A DNA stretch of 63,600 nt from positions 1 to 63,600 of the IMG/VR virus record IMGVR_UViG_3300027971_000055; one strand, given 5' to 3'. How positions within the stretch are numbered: position 1 is the stretch's first letter; each line of letters begins with the position of its first letter. Under the pieces are notes generated by a model. It was given only the letters and a program-made list of their open reading frames with translations. It did no database searches and had not been told where the DNA came from. The translations under genes were made by a program, and so were the position numbers. Source of the stretch: a virus. Below, piece by piece: positions 1-8,260 of the stretch.

Positions 1-1
1 A

Positions 2-226
2 ACAGGCGCTAATCAAGTAAGGAATAATACATTATTAAATTCAAAAGAAAAATCTACTCTTTTATATAGAAATAGATTAGAAAAAAATCACATTAAAAAG
101 GGTGTATACGATACTATTAAATCAATAGATGATTTAGGAAAAGCAGAACTTAATGGATTATTAGAGATGATTGCAGAAGACGAGGCAGCTATGGACTTAC
201 GCAACGCGCCAGACTCTAACCCCTAG
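2..226 (+). CDS. Giant virion protein, 3' end only
   Basis: This is the C-terminal tail of the gene found complete at 55410-62597; the window begins inside it. The reading frame starts at base 2 and ends at a TAG at 224-226. Differences from the right-hand copy at bases 100 and 160 are third-position changes. It is a fragment only because of where the contig was cut. The last 30 bases are also antisense to the end of the small minus-strand gene at 197-397. Confidence 0.9.
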   Translation, partial: TGANQVRNNTLLNSKEKSTLLYRNRLEKNHIKKGVYDTIKSIDDLGKAELNGLLEMIAEDEAAMDLRNAPDSNP

Positions 227-397
227 GTGATTATCTTTGCTAGTTATAAAAACTTTTACTTGTACCTTTGCCCTTTTAGCACCACATTCAGCGGCATAAA
301 GAGTTTCAGCAGTATTTAAAGTAGGTATAAAAAAGCTATCCCCTATGTCCATATACTCAAAAGGGAACAGCCATGTAGGTTCACTAAGCTGATCCAG
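197..397 (-). CDS. Small conserved-looking phage protein with probable CUG start
   Basis: An open frame of 66 codons follows the primase-helicase gene on the same strand, overlapping its end by 14 bases. The only plausible start placed correctly after the Shine-Dalgarno (AAGGAG, spacing 6) is CTG at 395-397; an in-frame TAA lies just upstream and the first ATG is about 15 codons in. The product contains FPFEYMDIGDSFFIPTL and ends GVRVWRVA, an ending I associate with small phage proteins. Of the three variant sites between the two copies that are specific to this gene, two are synonymous and one is Thr/Ile, as expected for real coding sequence. Its 3' end overlaps the giant virion gene antisense by 30 bases. 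Function is unknown. An alternative is initiation at the internal ATG. Confidence 0.65.
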   Translation of the reverse strand: MDQLSEPTWLFPFEYMDIGDSFFIPTLNTAETLYAAECGAKRAKVQVKVFITSKDNHLGVRVWRVA

Positions 398-3302
398 ATA
401 TATCTCCTTTTACTTTAGCTAATATATCTTTCTTTTGAAATGCATAACACATCAAGTTATACTCTGAACTACTTGCATCTTTCCAACCTGTAAGCATTCG
501 TTTCTTTTCTTCCCAGAATTTAATATCTGAATTAGCAATACGCTTTTTAAAGTCAGCTTTATTAATATCTAACTCAGCAATTAAGTAATTATTAAATATG
601 CTTCGTGGTATATAAATAGTACCTGTATCATCTTCGGCTCTAATAACTAATGGAGTTCTTGGTTCATCTGCAACCTTACCATCTCTCATAACTAAAGTGC
701 CAGAATGGTTCTTAATTAAAAACTCTGTAAGAATATTCTCATAGTCGATAGTATTAAACTGAATGACATTGTTCTTAATATTAAGCATCTCAGTTATTAA
801 TCGTTCGTATATTTTTTCTACATTACAGTTATCTAATATACCATATTCAAGTGCAACTTCTCCAGCACCCAAAGGTAATGCAATTAAGTTATGGTAATAT
901 CTATCTCCAGGATCAGAGCCATAGTCTTTAACAAATCTATCTACCCATTTTTGATATCGTGGGCCTAGTTTTTGGTCTTCATTAAAATGCCTAATGATTT
1001 CACCTTTATTCTCTAAATCATATATAGCCTGTATAAATTTAGACCCTGCATGACCGTAGTTAGCTTTAAAGGCTTCAAACACACGCTTACCGTAGTTTAA
1101 ATCTGTTTGTAATATCTTAGGTTGACCTAGCATAAACTCAATAATACGAGCCACTTCACCGTTAGGGTCATGTTTTAATGCGGTCAACTTATCGTATATA
1201 GATTTATTAGATGTAAACAAAGCTATCATACTAGCTGATGCCTCAAAGTCTCGTTCAGCATTTACCGATGCTTGCATTTTAAGTTTAGGTTTACCAGTAG
1301 AAATCATATGCGACATTTCTGATAAGTCTTCAGCATCTAAGTTAGTAACCTCATCGTGAGCATAAGTCATATTATGTAGCGTGCTAATTCTTCCTTTTAA
1401 AGCATTAAACGTACCGCCCTTTTTAGCGTGAACATATAACACTTTAGGGTTACCCCATATACTTACAGCAGAGAATAACGCACCTGTTTTAGCCGCACCT
1501 GTATCGCCTGTTAGACAAATAATGCCGCCATCAGTATTAGTATAAGCCATAAGCGGAGAAGCAAAGCCAGCTAACATAGCATATTGATGTAGTTCCATAC
1601 CAGGAGTATCTAGTTGATTAGCGGCTTTCTTCCATTCTTCAAACGTACCTTTAGGTGCCATATGCTTACCAATCTTATCTGTAATGGCTGAGAAAGGTGA
1701 CTGGGAAACTGAGCCATCTCTTTTATATTCTCTATCACCTATTACAAAAGAAGTTCTGTCGTCATCTGTCCAACCCATTTGATTTCGCATAATGTCTGCT
1801 TCTACTTCGTTAGATAAAACTTTACCCCACTTAATTAAATAATCCATAACTATTATTACCTCGTTCTTTTTTAAATATATGCCATGATTGGCTAAATGTG
1901 ATGCAGTTTTAATTGGCTCGTAGGCTAATCTCATTGGAAATAAAAACTCTACGGGTTTGTCTTTAGGAAATGTGCATCTAAGTAATAAACAGTCCCCGTC
2001 TGCCGGATTTTTAAGTCTTTGCTTAGGTTTAAAATGATATTCTGATACTTCAGATGGTTCTTTTTCTAGGTATTGATTAGTATCAGGGTCCCATACAGGT
2101 AGTTCTTTTTTATATATACCACCATTAGCCCCATGAATATATGGAAACATACTAGCTGGTAATATGAAAGGTTCTTCGGTAGATAATGCAGTGGTGGATT
2201 CTTGAGTTATTACATTACCTACTTGTTCTTGTTTAGGCACGGGTACCATTTTAAATACCTTACCTAACTTAAGTGGATTAGTTATTCTGCCTCTATGTGG
2301 GCAACCATTACATCCGCCAGGATTAGCATTGTCAAAAGAACCACAAGAATGTACCCCATCAAAAGAAGCCGCTTTTAGTATTGTATCTTCACGACTATAG
2401 TTCTTTGCTCCTTCTGATAAGGTATGTATAGCAGTCTCAGAATCAACGCAACGACTAGCTACGGTTAATCCAGCAGTCCATAATTCATAGCTAACATCGT
2501 TGGGATGCTCCATCATATGTTTAATTTGGTTACATCCAGTACCTAACATACTTTCTTTTAAAATTTTATCAAAGCTAGCTTCCCAATTATCTAGCCCATG
2601 CATTCTTCTTTCTTCTTCGGTTAGACCTTTAAATGCGGCTTTTAATACATCTTCTGTTGAAGAGTCTACTGGTCCTAAAAATTCTTTAAATTCTTCAAAG
2701 ACGTAAACAGGTAATTCATCGCTAATTACTTTCGTTGGTGATGGTGGATTAGTTTTGTAGTTAAGGCAGTTAGGTGCACGAGTAATGCGACCTTTATCAG
2801 ATGTCACTGATGGGTCAATTTTAAAGTCTTTATCTAAACACAGTTTTTTAAATTTTTCAGAGTATTCTTTCCATTCTTCAATAGGGATGTCTGCATTAAA
2901 AGCCCACCATGCCCATATACCTCGACCAGAATCTACTCTAATAGGTGGTGGTAAGTTAGTCTCAATAAGAAATTTATCTAATGCATTGTTAGCTTCTTCT
3001 TTGGATTTATATTTTTTATTGTTTTTTTCTTCGTCAGGTATGCCTTCTTGTGGGTCTACATCTAGGTCTACAAAGAGTGATCTAGAATATAAAGCGTTGT
3101 CTTTTCTTGAATAACTTTTTTGAGAACTGTGGGTTACATATATATTGTGACCGTCTTGTTTTAACTCGTTTATTTTAGGTTCTACTTCATCTATAGACTC
3201 TACGTAATAATTTGTTGTTTTTCCTGTAGTCTCTATGGTCGCTATACAGTAGACCCCTTGAGATGGCAATATCTTTTTATAAAATTCTGTTATGCCTATC
3301 AT
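384..3302 (-). CDS. AEP-type primase fused to DUF927-like helicase
   Basis: This is a predicted replicative primase-helicase of 972 residues. The N-terminal archaeo-eukaryotic primase signature is FVDLDVD (D79, D81, D83), then SGRGIW near 125 and a conserved R-x-P-x-C-x-N-Y-K block at 175-183. A Cys cluster (C320, C331, C334) may bind a metal. The C-terminal ATPase has Walker A GDTGAAKT (599-606), Walker B with D650-E651 and a TSN sensor near 697-699, as in DUF927/SF3-like helicases. A longer frame reaches a TTG at 3332, but the ATG at 3302 follows AGAAAG at good spacing. No DnaB or T7 gp4 homologue is visible, so this is probably the main replicative primase and helicase. A partial variant copy lies at 62755-63600. 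Confidence 0.88.
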   Translation of the reverse strand: MIGITEFYKKILPSQGVYCIATIETTGKTTNYYVESIDEVEPKINELKQDGHNIYVTHSSQKSYSRKDNALYSRSLFVDLDVDPQEGIPDEEKNNKKYKSKEEANNALDKFLIETNLPPPIRVDSGRGIWAWWAFNADIPIEEWKEYSEKFKKLCLDKDFKIDPSVTSDKGRITRAPNCLNYKTNPPSPTKVISDELPVYVFEEFKEFLGPVDSSTEDVLKAAFKGLTEEERRMHGLDNWEASFDKILKESMLGTGCNQIKHMMEHPNDVSYELWTAGLTVASRCVDSETAIHTLSEGAKNYSREDTILKAASFDGVHSCGSFDNANPGGCNGCPHRGRITNPLKLGKVFKMVPVPKQEQVGNVITQESTTALSTEEPFILPASMFPYIHGANGGIYKKELPVWDPDTNQYLEKEPSEVSEYHFKPKQRLKNPADGDCLLLRCTFPKDKPVEFLFPMRLAYEPIKTASHLANHGIYLKKNEVIIVMDYLIKWGKVLSNEVEADIMRNQMGWTDDDRTSFVIGDREYKRDGSVSQSPFSAITDKIGKHMAPKGTFEEWKKAANQLDTPGMELHQYAMLAGFASPLMAYTNTDGGIICLTGDTGAAKTGALFSAVSIWGNPKVLYVHAKKGGTFNALKGRISTLHNMTYAHDEVTNLDAEDLSEMSHMISTGKPKLKMQASVNAERDFEASASMIALFTSNKSIYDKLTALKHDPNGEVARIIEFMLGQPKILQTDLNYGKRVFEAFKANYGHAGSKFIQAIYDLENKGEIIRHFNEDQKLGPRYQKWVDRFVKDYGSDPGDRYYHNLIALPLGAGEVALEYGILDNCNVEKIYERLITEMLNIKNNVIQFNTIDYENILTEFLIKNHSGTLVMRDGKVADEPRTPLVIRAEDDTGTIYIPRSIFNNYLIAELDINKADFKKRIANSDIKFWEEKKRMLTGWKDASSSEYNLMCYAFQKKDILAKVKGDISGSA

Positions 3303-3340
3303 GTTTATTCTTTCTATTTTTAGAGACAACAATGCCCCAT

Positions 3341-3354
3341 CACATTAATATGTG
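3341..3354. repeat. Short inverted repeat between primase and HTH genes
   Basis: CACAT-TAAT-ATGTG forms a 5-bp stem immediately upstream of the primase-helicase gene and downstream of the HTH gene. On the plus strand it is followed by five T. It could be an operator for the adjacent HTH protein or a weak terminator of an antisense transcript. The stem is too short to be sure of either. Confidence 0.25.
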
Positions 3355-3394
3355 TTTTTAAAATTATTACGGAGAAATTCTATTTTACTACTTT

Positions 3395-3706
3395 TTAAAT
3401 CTTATTGTTTATATTTAACTCTAAATATTTTTTAGCATCGAGAAGAGTTACAACAGGTAATTGCCCGTCATGTAACCCCTCTTTAACCAATACTATAAAG
3501 TTTTCAATTTTTGTACAATTTTTATCTCTAATAGCTTTACCCCTAAACCAACTATGAATAGTCATTCTTGACACTTCAAAAACTTCTGCTACATATTGCG
3601 CAGGTAGGTTTGATTTAACACATAGTTTTGCCAATCGTACCCCTAATCTTTTTGGGTCAAAGTTTTTTAAGTCTAATAGAAACTCTTCACTATATGGTCT
3701 TGCCAT
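3395..3706 (-). CDS. Helix-turn-helix DNA-binding protein
   Basis: This 103-residue protein has a helix-turn-helix at about residues 33-58: LPAQYVAEVFEVSRMTIHSW, in which AEVFEVSRMTIHSW reads as turn plus recognition helix, followed by a basic FRGKAIR stretch. That suggests an XRE-like or transposon-type HTH. It starts with ATG (MARPYSEE). It lies between the possible ssDNA-binding protein and the primase, so it may regulate replication genes or assist initiation. It has no ligand or peptidase domain typical of a CI/LexA-type repressor, and no integrase is present, so a lysogeny role is unsupported. Confidence 0.7.
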   Translation of the reverse strand: MARPYSEEFLLDLKNFDPKRLGVRLAKLCVKSNLPAQYVAEVFEVSRMTIHSWFRGKAIRDKNCTKIENFIVLVKEGLHDGQLPVVTLLDAKKYLELNINNKI

Positions 3707-3716
3707 TTACTTCCCC

Positions 3717-4589
3717 TTATGATTTAACTGACCATTTTTTCATTACGTCATTAGCATTATTTACTGTTTGAGGTTTAACTTCTTCAGTGCTTCTTAACAC
3801 TGGCTCATCTATAACATCTGCTACTGGTGCACTAACAACTTGTGGTGTTATAACTTCTTCACTTGTTGAGTCATTTTGATATACAGTTAATTTAACAGCT
3901 TGTTCTGCGGCAGAAGATTTACTTTGTCGTTGTAATACTTCCAAGTCACTAGAATTAACTGCGGCGGCAGGGTTAAATAAAACTTTAGGTGTTGAAGCCT
4001 TTGGATCAAATTGCATCTTAGTAACAACACGACCAGCACTAACATTGTTATTAGCTAACATTTGAATATATGGTCTAAATGGATATTTACCACCTTCTTC
4101 CTTACCAAAACACGATGTAGCAGGTAAAACTAATTGCATAACATCACCAGAAAGATCATTAGGTAATACAACTGCCATTCTCCATGATAGACGACATGCA
4201 GTGCCCGTACCATTAACACCTGAATTTTTAGCACTGAATTGACAAGTATCACAGGTTTTAGATTGGGGTGATTTAACATCAATATCAGGTACACGAGAGT
4301 CACTAGACCAACATGTTGGACTAATCTTTTCACCTTCCTTATATGATTGTGCATAGAATGTTCTTGAAGCGGTGTGTGCCATTTTAACAATGACAATGTC
4401 CATATAATTATTTTCTGAGACACTTACTTCTTTACCACCGACTACTTTGCGAAACGACTTACCACGAATTGAAATACGTTTATTGCCACTATTAATGGCA
4501 CCGCCAGCAACGGCTAGTGTATCTTCGTCTAAACCTGTTTGAATAAGGTTTGGACTATTTTGTAATATTACCGATAATTCACTGTTCAT
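3717..4589 (-). CDS. Possible ssDNA-binding replication protein
   Basis: This 290-residue protein sits in the replication block. A beta-rich core (about 30-220) contains a Cys cluster, TCDTCQF followed about 16 residues later by ACRLSWR, which could bind zinc. The C-terminal third (from about 225) is low complexity and rich in acidic and Ser/Thr/Val residues before ending in KKWSVKS. A folded core plus disordered tail next to primase and SNF2 helicase resembles phage ssDNA-binding proteins, but I recognise no definitive motif and the tail end is basic, unlike classical SSB. The ATG at 4589 follows GGAG at spacing 6 and is preferred to a GTG 12 bases upstream, which falls at the stop of the previous gene. 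Confidence 0.5.
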   Translation of the reverse strand: MNSELSVILQNSPNLIQTGLDEDTLAVAGGAINSGNKRISIRGKSFRKVVGGKEVSVSENNYMDIVIVKMAHTASRTFYAQSYKEGEKISPTCWSSDSRVPDIDVKSPQSKTCDTCQFSAKNSGVNGTGTACRLSWRMAVVLPNDLSGDVMQLVLPATSCFGKEEGGKYPFRPYIQMLANNNVSAGRVVTKMQFDPKASTPKVLFNPAAAVNSSDLEVLQRQSKSSAAEQAVKLTVYQNDSTSEEVITPQVVSAPVADVIDEPVLRSTEEVKPQTVNNANDVMKKWSVKS

Positions 4590-4600
4590 TATTTTCTCCA

Positions 4601-5011
4601 CTAAATTGACTTGCTTATTGGTTTGCGTACAGTTATTTTAAATTCTCTCATGGTGCTGATACCGGGAGGAAGACCCTCGTTTGACCGAGAACCCATATAC
4701 TCTTTAAAATTATTTTGACTAATGCGTTGTTGCAATAGGTCTAGTGCGTTGTTATCCACAACGAATTGCTTAAAGTTGTCCCAATCGCTACAAACATAAT
4801 CTTCTTTTAAAGACTTAATGATAGTCCCACTCCCTGTACGAATGCTATCAGCATTTATTTCATTGCAGGCTACCATCATAGCCCGTTCCAATTCGTCTAA
4901 GTCCGCTTTTAAATCAGCATCCTTTAACTCGAATTGATTTTTAAGTGTATTCCTTTCTGTTCTAATTGTCAAGTATGTTGTTACTAAATCATCTAATTTC
5001 ATGTCGCTCAT
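4601..5011 (-). CDS. Hypothetical coiled-coil protein of the replication block
   Basis: The protein has 136 residues. Residues 1-55 are heptad-like and charged (TYLTIRTERNTLKNQF, then LKADLDELERAMM), predicting a coiled coil. The C-terminal half is compact and ends in a basic TVRKPISKSI. It starts with ATG after AAGGAG and ends 11 bases before the ATG of the next gene, with the GGAG of that gene between them, so the two are probably co-translated. I do not recognise a family; context suggests a replication or recombination accessory role. Confidence 0.7.
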   Translation of the reverse strand: MSDMKLDDLVTTYLTIRTERNTLKNQFELKDADLKADLDELERAMMVACNEINADSIRTGSGTIIKSLKEDYVCSDWDNFKQFVVDNNALDLLQQRISQNNFKEYMGSRSNEGLPPGISTMREFKITVRKPISKSI

Positions 5012-5105
5012 TTATTTCTCCTTCGATAACTGATGCTATATAACTAATTAAAAAGACTGCTGATACAAAAACTACTAAACTAATTACTACATATTCTTCA
5101 CTCAT
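4989..5105 (-). CDS. 38-residue single-span membrane protein
   Basis: A short frame starts with an ATG that overlaps the TGA of the SNF2 helicase gene by four bases (ATGA), so it would be translationally coupled. The product is MSEEY followed by a strongly hydrophobic stretch of about 20 residues (VVISLVVFVSAVFLISYIA) and a short charged tail. Its last codons overlap the start of the next gene by 23 bases and contain that gene's Shine-Dalgarno. No family is recognised. The hydrophobic composition and start geometry argue that it is real. Confidence 0.5.
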   Translation of the reverse strand: MSEEYVVISLVVFVSAVFLISYIASVIEGEINERHEIR

Positions 5106-6667
5106 GTTTCTATTTCCTCTCTATATAAATCTACTAGCTTGCTATGCATATCCACTTTGTTTTGTAGCATGTCATACATTCTTCTTTCAATATCTGAGCC
5201 TTGTAAATGTACCACCGTCATCTTATTAACTTGTCCTACTCTATCCATACGAGCAATACATTGTAAATATGTTTCGACTGATAGCACGGGAGACCAAAAT
5301 ACTACCGTATCAGCCGCCGTTAAAGTTACACCGTGTGATGCCGCTTGGGGCTGAATAACTAATACGCGAGGGTCATACATATTTTGAAACCTAGATATAA
5401 TTGCAGGGCGTTCGGTAGCTGATACTGATCCATTAATTATTTCACTAGTGATGCCGTGTGAATTAAGATACCTTGACACCACTTCAATTGTATGTCTATA
5501 TGGTACAAAGATAATTGTCTTATGTTCTGTCTCGTCTAGCACCTCTTGCAAAGCCGCTAAACGTGGGGATATATCAAACTCAATAACATCTTTGTTATCT
5601 GTATAAACTGCACCGCCTGAGATTTGGAGTAGCTTATTAACATTAGCCGCCGCGTTTACCGCAGTTACTTGTTCTCCAGCCGTGTTTATTAACATTTCTT
5701 TTTTCAACATTGTGTAATATTTATGCACTTGGGCTGTCAATGGAACTTCTCTTGTCTGATACATAACATCGGGCAAATCTAGACAATCTTTTTTAGCATA
5801 TCTAATAGCAGGTTTTAATGCTTTGAATACTTCATCTTTTGAGTTTGTCTTTGGTAGCCATTTGAAACGAGATACTTGATACATAACTTTATCTCTCCAC
5901 CCTGCCGTCACCTTAGGAACTCTTTGAGGACAGACTAATCTAGCCAATCCATACGCATCTACTGGTGATTGAGAAGCTGGGGTTCCTGTAAGCATCCATA
6001 ATCTAGTTGATGGTTTTAATATTCTAGATATTGTTTTCCATCTAGAAGTTGTAATGGTTTTATATGCATTAGCTTCATCTATTACAACTAAATCAAAATC
6101 AGCTTTAGATATGGCGTCTCTTACTACATTAACCCCATCATAATTAATAATAACAAATTCATATTCACCATTAATAATCTTAATCCTTTTCTCTGCCGTA
6201 CCATGTGCTATGGCTGACGACCTATGCATGCAAGTATTAAAGACATCGCCTTGCCATGCTGAATACATTATAGATAAAGGACATATAATAAGAACCCGTT
6301 TAATTTTCTTTTGGAGCATTAAATAATCGCATGCCCATAACACAGATGATGTTTTTCCCGTGCCTGCTTCATTAAAACAAAAAGCACGATGATTAATAGA
6401 TAAAAATTCTGAAGTTACGCGTTGATGGTCAAACGGTTTATATAAACCTGGCCAATTATAATCTCGTGTGATAGGGGATGGTAAGTTATTTCTGAATGAT
6501 ACTAGTTGATTAAGGCGGGTCATCTCATCAAGTCCCCAGTATACTAATACCTCGGAGAGATTGCCTCTTTTTTCTAGAACTTCACTTTTTTCTATATTAT
6601 TTATTATGCTATCTACTATATGAGTAGGAGCAATAAACTTTACTGCTGAATTTTCTATAATTTCCAT
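5102..6667 (-). CDS. SNF2-family helicase
   Basis: This 521-residue superfamily 2 ATPase resembles the SNF2 branch. Seen motifs: a Q-like motif YKPFDHQRV (76-84), Walker A EAGTGKTS (100-107), motif II DEAN (197-200), motif III TGTP (227-230), and motif VI QCIARMDRVGQ (469-479). SNF2 proteins translocate on double-stranded DNA; phage members probably remodel replication or recombination intermediates or displace bound proteins. The ATG follows AAGGA. It lies between a small basic HNH-like gene and the single-span membrane gene, in one minus-strand operon with primase and polymerase. Confidence 0.92.
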   Translation of the reverse strand: MEIIENSAVKFIAPTHIVDSIINNIEKSEVLEKRGNLSEVLVYWGLDEMTRLNQLVSFRNNLPSPITRDYNWPGLYKPFDHQRVTSEFLSINHRAFCFNEAGTGKTSSVLWACDYLMLQKKIKRVLIICPLSIMYSAWQGDVFNTCMHRSSAIAHGTAEKRIKIINGEYEFVIINYDGVNVVRDAISKADFDLVVIDEANAYKTITTSRWKTISRILKPSTRLWMLTGTPASQSPVDAYGLARLVCPQRVPKVTAGWRDKVMYQVSRFKWLPKTNSKDEVFKALKPAIRYAKKDCLDLPDVMYQTREVPLTAQVHKYYTMLKKEMLINTAGEQVTAVNAAANVNKLLQISGGAVYTDNKDVIEFDISPRLAALQEVLDETEHKTIIFVPYRHTIEVVSRYLNSHGITSEIINGSVSATERPAIISRFQNMYDPRVLVIQPQAASHGVTLTAADTVVFWSPVLSVETYLQCIARMDRVGQVNKMTVVHLQGSDIERRMYDMLQNKVDMHSKLVDLYREEIET

Positions 6668-6689
6668 ACTATCCTTAACTAAATAAACT

Positions 6690-6706
6690 AAGCCTCACCG
6701 AGGCTT
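6690..6706. terminator. Hairpin upstream of SNF2 helicase gene
   Basis: AAGCCTC-ACC-GAGGCTT is a perfect 7-bp stem with a 3-base loop. On the plus strand it is followed by TTTTAAA; in the direction of transcription of the surrounding genes it is followed only by a broken T stretch. It may act as an attenuator between the 6758-7069 gene and the helicase, or block antisense transcription. Confidence 0.4.
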
Positions 6707-6757
6707 TTAAATACTACTAACTGATTATTTTACTACTATTGATTTATATGTCAAGTA

Positions 6758-7069
6758 TTATTTTTTACGTTCTTTTTTACTTACTTCGGAAACAAGATTG
6801 CCTTTTGAATCTCTTTTGAATGATCGGTTTTTAGATGCACTTTGAATGCGTAAACCGTCTTTATTTGAACCACCTTTATCAAGGGCTTTTACATGTGCTA
6901 CGTCTTTACCTTCTCGCTTATCAGCCTTGCCATTACCATTTAAATCTGCGCCTTTTTTATCAACAGAGCGACGACCACGCTGACGTTCCATACGACGCTC
7001 GTGTTCACCCCTATCTTTTTCCTGCTGATATTCTTTCTTATAAGGTCTTGGTTTATTAACGTAAGGCAT
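6758..7069 (-). CDS. Small basic HNH-like protein
   Basis: This 103-residue protein is very basic and polar. The segment DVAHVKALDKGGSNKDG followed by LRIQSASKNRSF matches the layout of an HNH nuclease (D-x-D-H-I-x-P, then NL, then N/H), but the catalytic DH is AH here, so activity is doubtful. The N-terminal half is an Arg/Lys/Glu-rich helix. It may be a DNA-binding relic of an HNH endonuclease, or an active variant. No strong Shine-Dalgarno precedes its ATG; a TATAAT box lies only seven bases upstream. Confidence 0.6.
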   Translation of the reverse strand: MPYVNKPRPYKKEYQQEKDRGEHERRMERQRGRRSVDKKGADLNGNGKADKREGKDVAHVKALDKGGSNKDGLRIQSASKNRSFKRDSKGNLVSEVSKKERKK

Positions 7070-7075
7070 AGCGGT

Positions 7076-7105
7076 ATTATATCTTAAGTCTTATTAAATT
7101 CACAA
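7076..7105 (-). promoter_or_regulatory. Possible sigma70 promoter with near-leaderless transcript
   Basis: TTGTGA, an 18-base gap and TATAAT read toward the 6758-7069 gene, inside the end of the nuclease gene upstream. The -10 ends seven bases before the ATG, so transcription from it would give an almost leaderless message, which fits the missing Shine-Dalgarno there. AT richness makes chance matches common. Confidence 0.3.
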
Positions 7106-7740
7106 GACTTTACAGGGCAATATCCACATAAAGGGGTAGGGTTTGGTTGCCATGTATTTGAATTATATGAGTGGTCTAACCTAGTAAGTGGTCCCAAAAA
7201 ATGTCCCCAAGACTTATCTATGTCTTCTCGTTTATATTCTTCAGGGATAAATTGGTTATGAGCTAGAAATAATAACCCTGCTTTTACCTTATTAACTTGT
7301 GGGAAGTGGGCAAAGGTCATCAATGCCATCAATCTTAACTGCTTAGGGTCGGGATATTTATTACTTCCTGTTTTGTAATCTACAACAAATGCAGTATCAC
7401 CGTCAACAATAAGTAGGTCACAAACACCACGAACCCAACGGTTATCATCCTCAAATCCGCAAGGCGTTTTTTCTTTCGTAAGTGCCATTTCATATTCACA
7501 ATATTTATCTCCTGGAATTGCAATTAAATTATCTACCAACCCTTTATATCGCTCATAGTTTTTAGCGAGTTCGGTATTACTTCTTACATAGTCTTCCAGT
7601 GCTTTATGCACCTCTTTACCATATATAGTTTGTGGAGTATCTTGAAAAACATAGTTTTTAACTATGCGAAGTTCATAATATTTTTTAGGACAGTTTTGAT
7701 ATTCTTTAAGGGAAGAATAAGACCATGTAAAATCACTCAT
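7084..7740 (-). CDS. PD-(D/E)XK nuclease of the Cas4/AddB type
   Basis: This 218-residue protein has the PDDEXK_1 layout: an N-terminal TWSYSSLKEYQNCPKKYY block, H45, then D108 in VRGVCDLL and DYK at 121-123. Four cysteines, C17, C205, C208 and C213, are placed like the Fe-S-binding cysteines of Cas4 and AddB, so a [4Fe-4S] cluster is likely. Such enzymes are 5'-3' or end-processing exonucleases used in recombination. The ATG at 7740 overlaps the stop of the upstream HNH gene by eight bases; the frame extends one codon to a TTG, which is not preferred. Confidence 0.85.
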   Translation of the reverse strand: MSDFTWSYSSLKEYQNCPKKYYELRIVKNYVFQDTPQTIYGKEVHKALEDYVRSNTELAKNYERYKGLVDNLIAIPGDKYCEYEMALTKEKTPCGFEDDNRWVRGVCDLLIVDGDTAFVVDYKTGSNKYPDPKQLRLMALMTFAHFPQVNKVKAGLLFLAHNQFIPEEYKREDIDKSWGHFLGPLTRLDHSYNSNTWQPNPTPLCGYCPVKSCEFNKT

Positions 7741-8260
7741 CAATAAATTTGTTACTCTTTCTGTTATTTAAACTACCTTGTATTACTTGTAGGTTTTCGG
7801 GAACATGTAACCCTGATACATTTTTACCTTGTAGTGGAATGATATGATCTACGTGCCACTGAATACCTGTTGATTTATTTAACGATGTAGCTAATGTATA
7901 CATAACCTGTATTTGTTTTAAATTTTCTTCTGTTAACCATGCAGGTAATCTTTGTTTCTTTGCAGTATACCTTTTATTAGTATGAAAGTTTATTATATCT
8001 TTATTATTTGCCCGCCATGCTCTATTTCTAGCATTCTTTTTATCTTTGTTCTTTTCAAAATTAGCATGATACCAAGCTAAAGTTCTTTCATTTTCTTTTT
8101 TCCTATATTCTTCGTCTTTCTTTCGTTCTTTTTGATACTCTTTACTATATACTTTTCTTTTTTCTTTATGTTTTTCTCTATAAGCTTTAAATGCATCTTT
8201 ATGTTCATGGTAATAACGTCTTAAATTTTCTATTCTATCCTCACGGTTCTTGTAAGGCAT
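7733..8260 (-). CDS. HNH endonuclease (free-standing)
   Basis: This 175-residue protein has a C-terminal HNH site: WHVDHIIPL (D138, H139), ENLQVI with N156 and NNRKSNK near 165-171. The first 100 residues are Lys/Arg/Glu-rich helices that could grip DNA. It overlaps its upstream neighbour by one base (TAATG). A second, related HNH gene lies at 8980-9582, so the pair probably arose by mobility or duplication. Roles could be homing or packaging-linked nicking; position in the replication block favours homing. Confidence 0.85.
   Translation of the reverse strand: MPYKNREDRIENLRRYYHEHKDAFKAYREKHKEKRKVYSKEYQKERKKDEEYRKKENERTLAWYHANFEKNKDKKNARNRAWRANNKDIINFHTNKRYTAKKQRLPAWLTEENLKQIQVMYTLATSLNKSTGIQWHVDHIIPLQGKNVSGLHVPENLQVIQGSLNNRKSNKFIDE

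Larger units (their letters stand above)
1..1229. repeat. Terminal direct repeat, left copy
   Basis: These bases align without indels to 62372-63600. I counted 34 mismatches, about 97% identity. The copy contains the last codons of the giant virion gene, a small convergent gene and the 3' part of the primase-helicase gene. Nearly all differences inside coding sequence are synonymous or conservative. This fits overlap of contig ends from two co-occurring phage variants rather than a physical terminal repeat, which should be identical. Confidence 0.95.

Noticed and set aside
1-1229. True physical terminal repeat of the packaged genome
   Set aside because: The 34 mismatches and cut points inside two genes argue for overlap of variant contig ends instead.
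3395-3706. HTH protein as lysogeny repressor
   Set aside because: No integrase, no divergent cro-like gene, and no peptidase or dimer domain. Only a generic HTH can be claimed.
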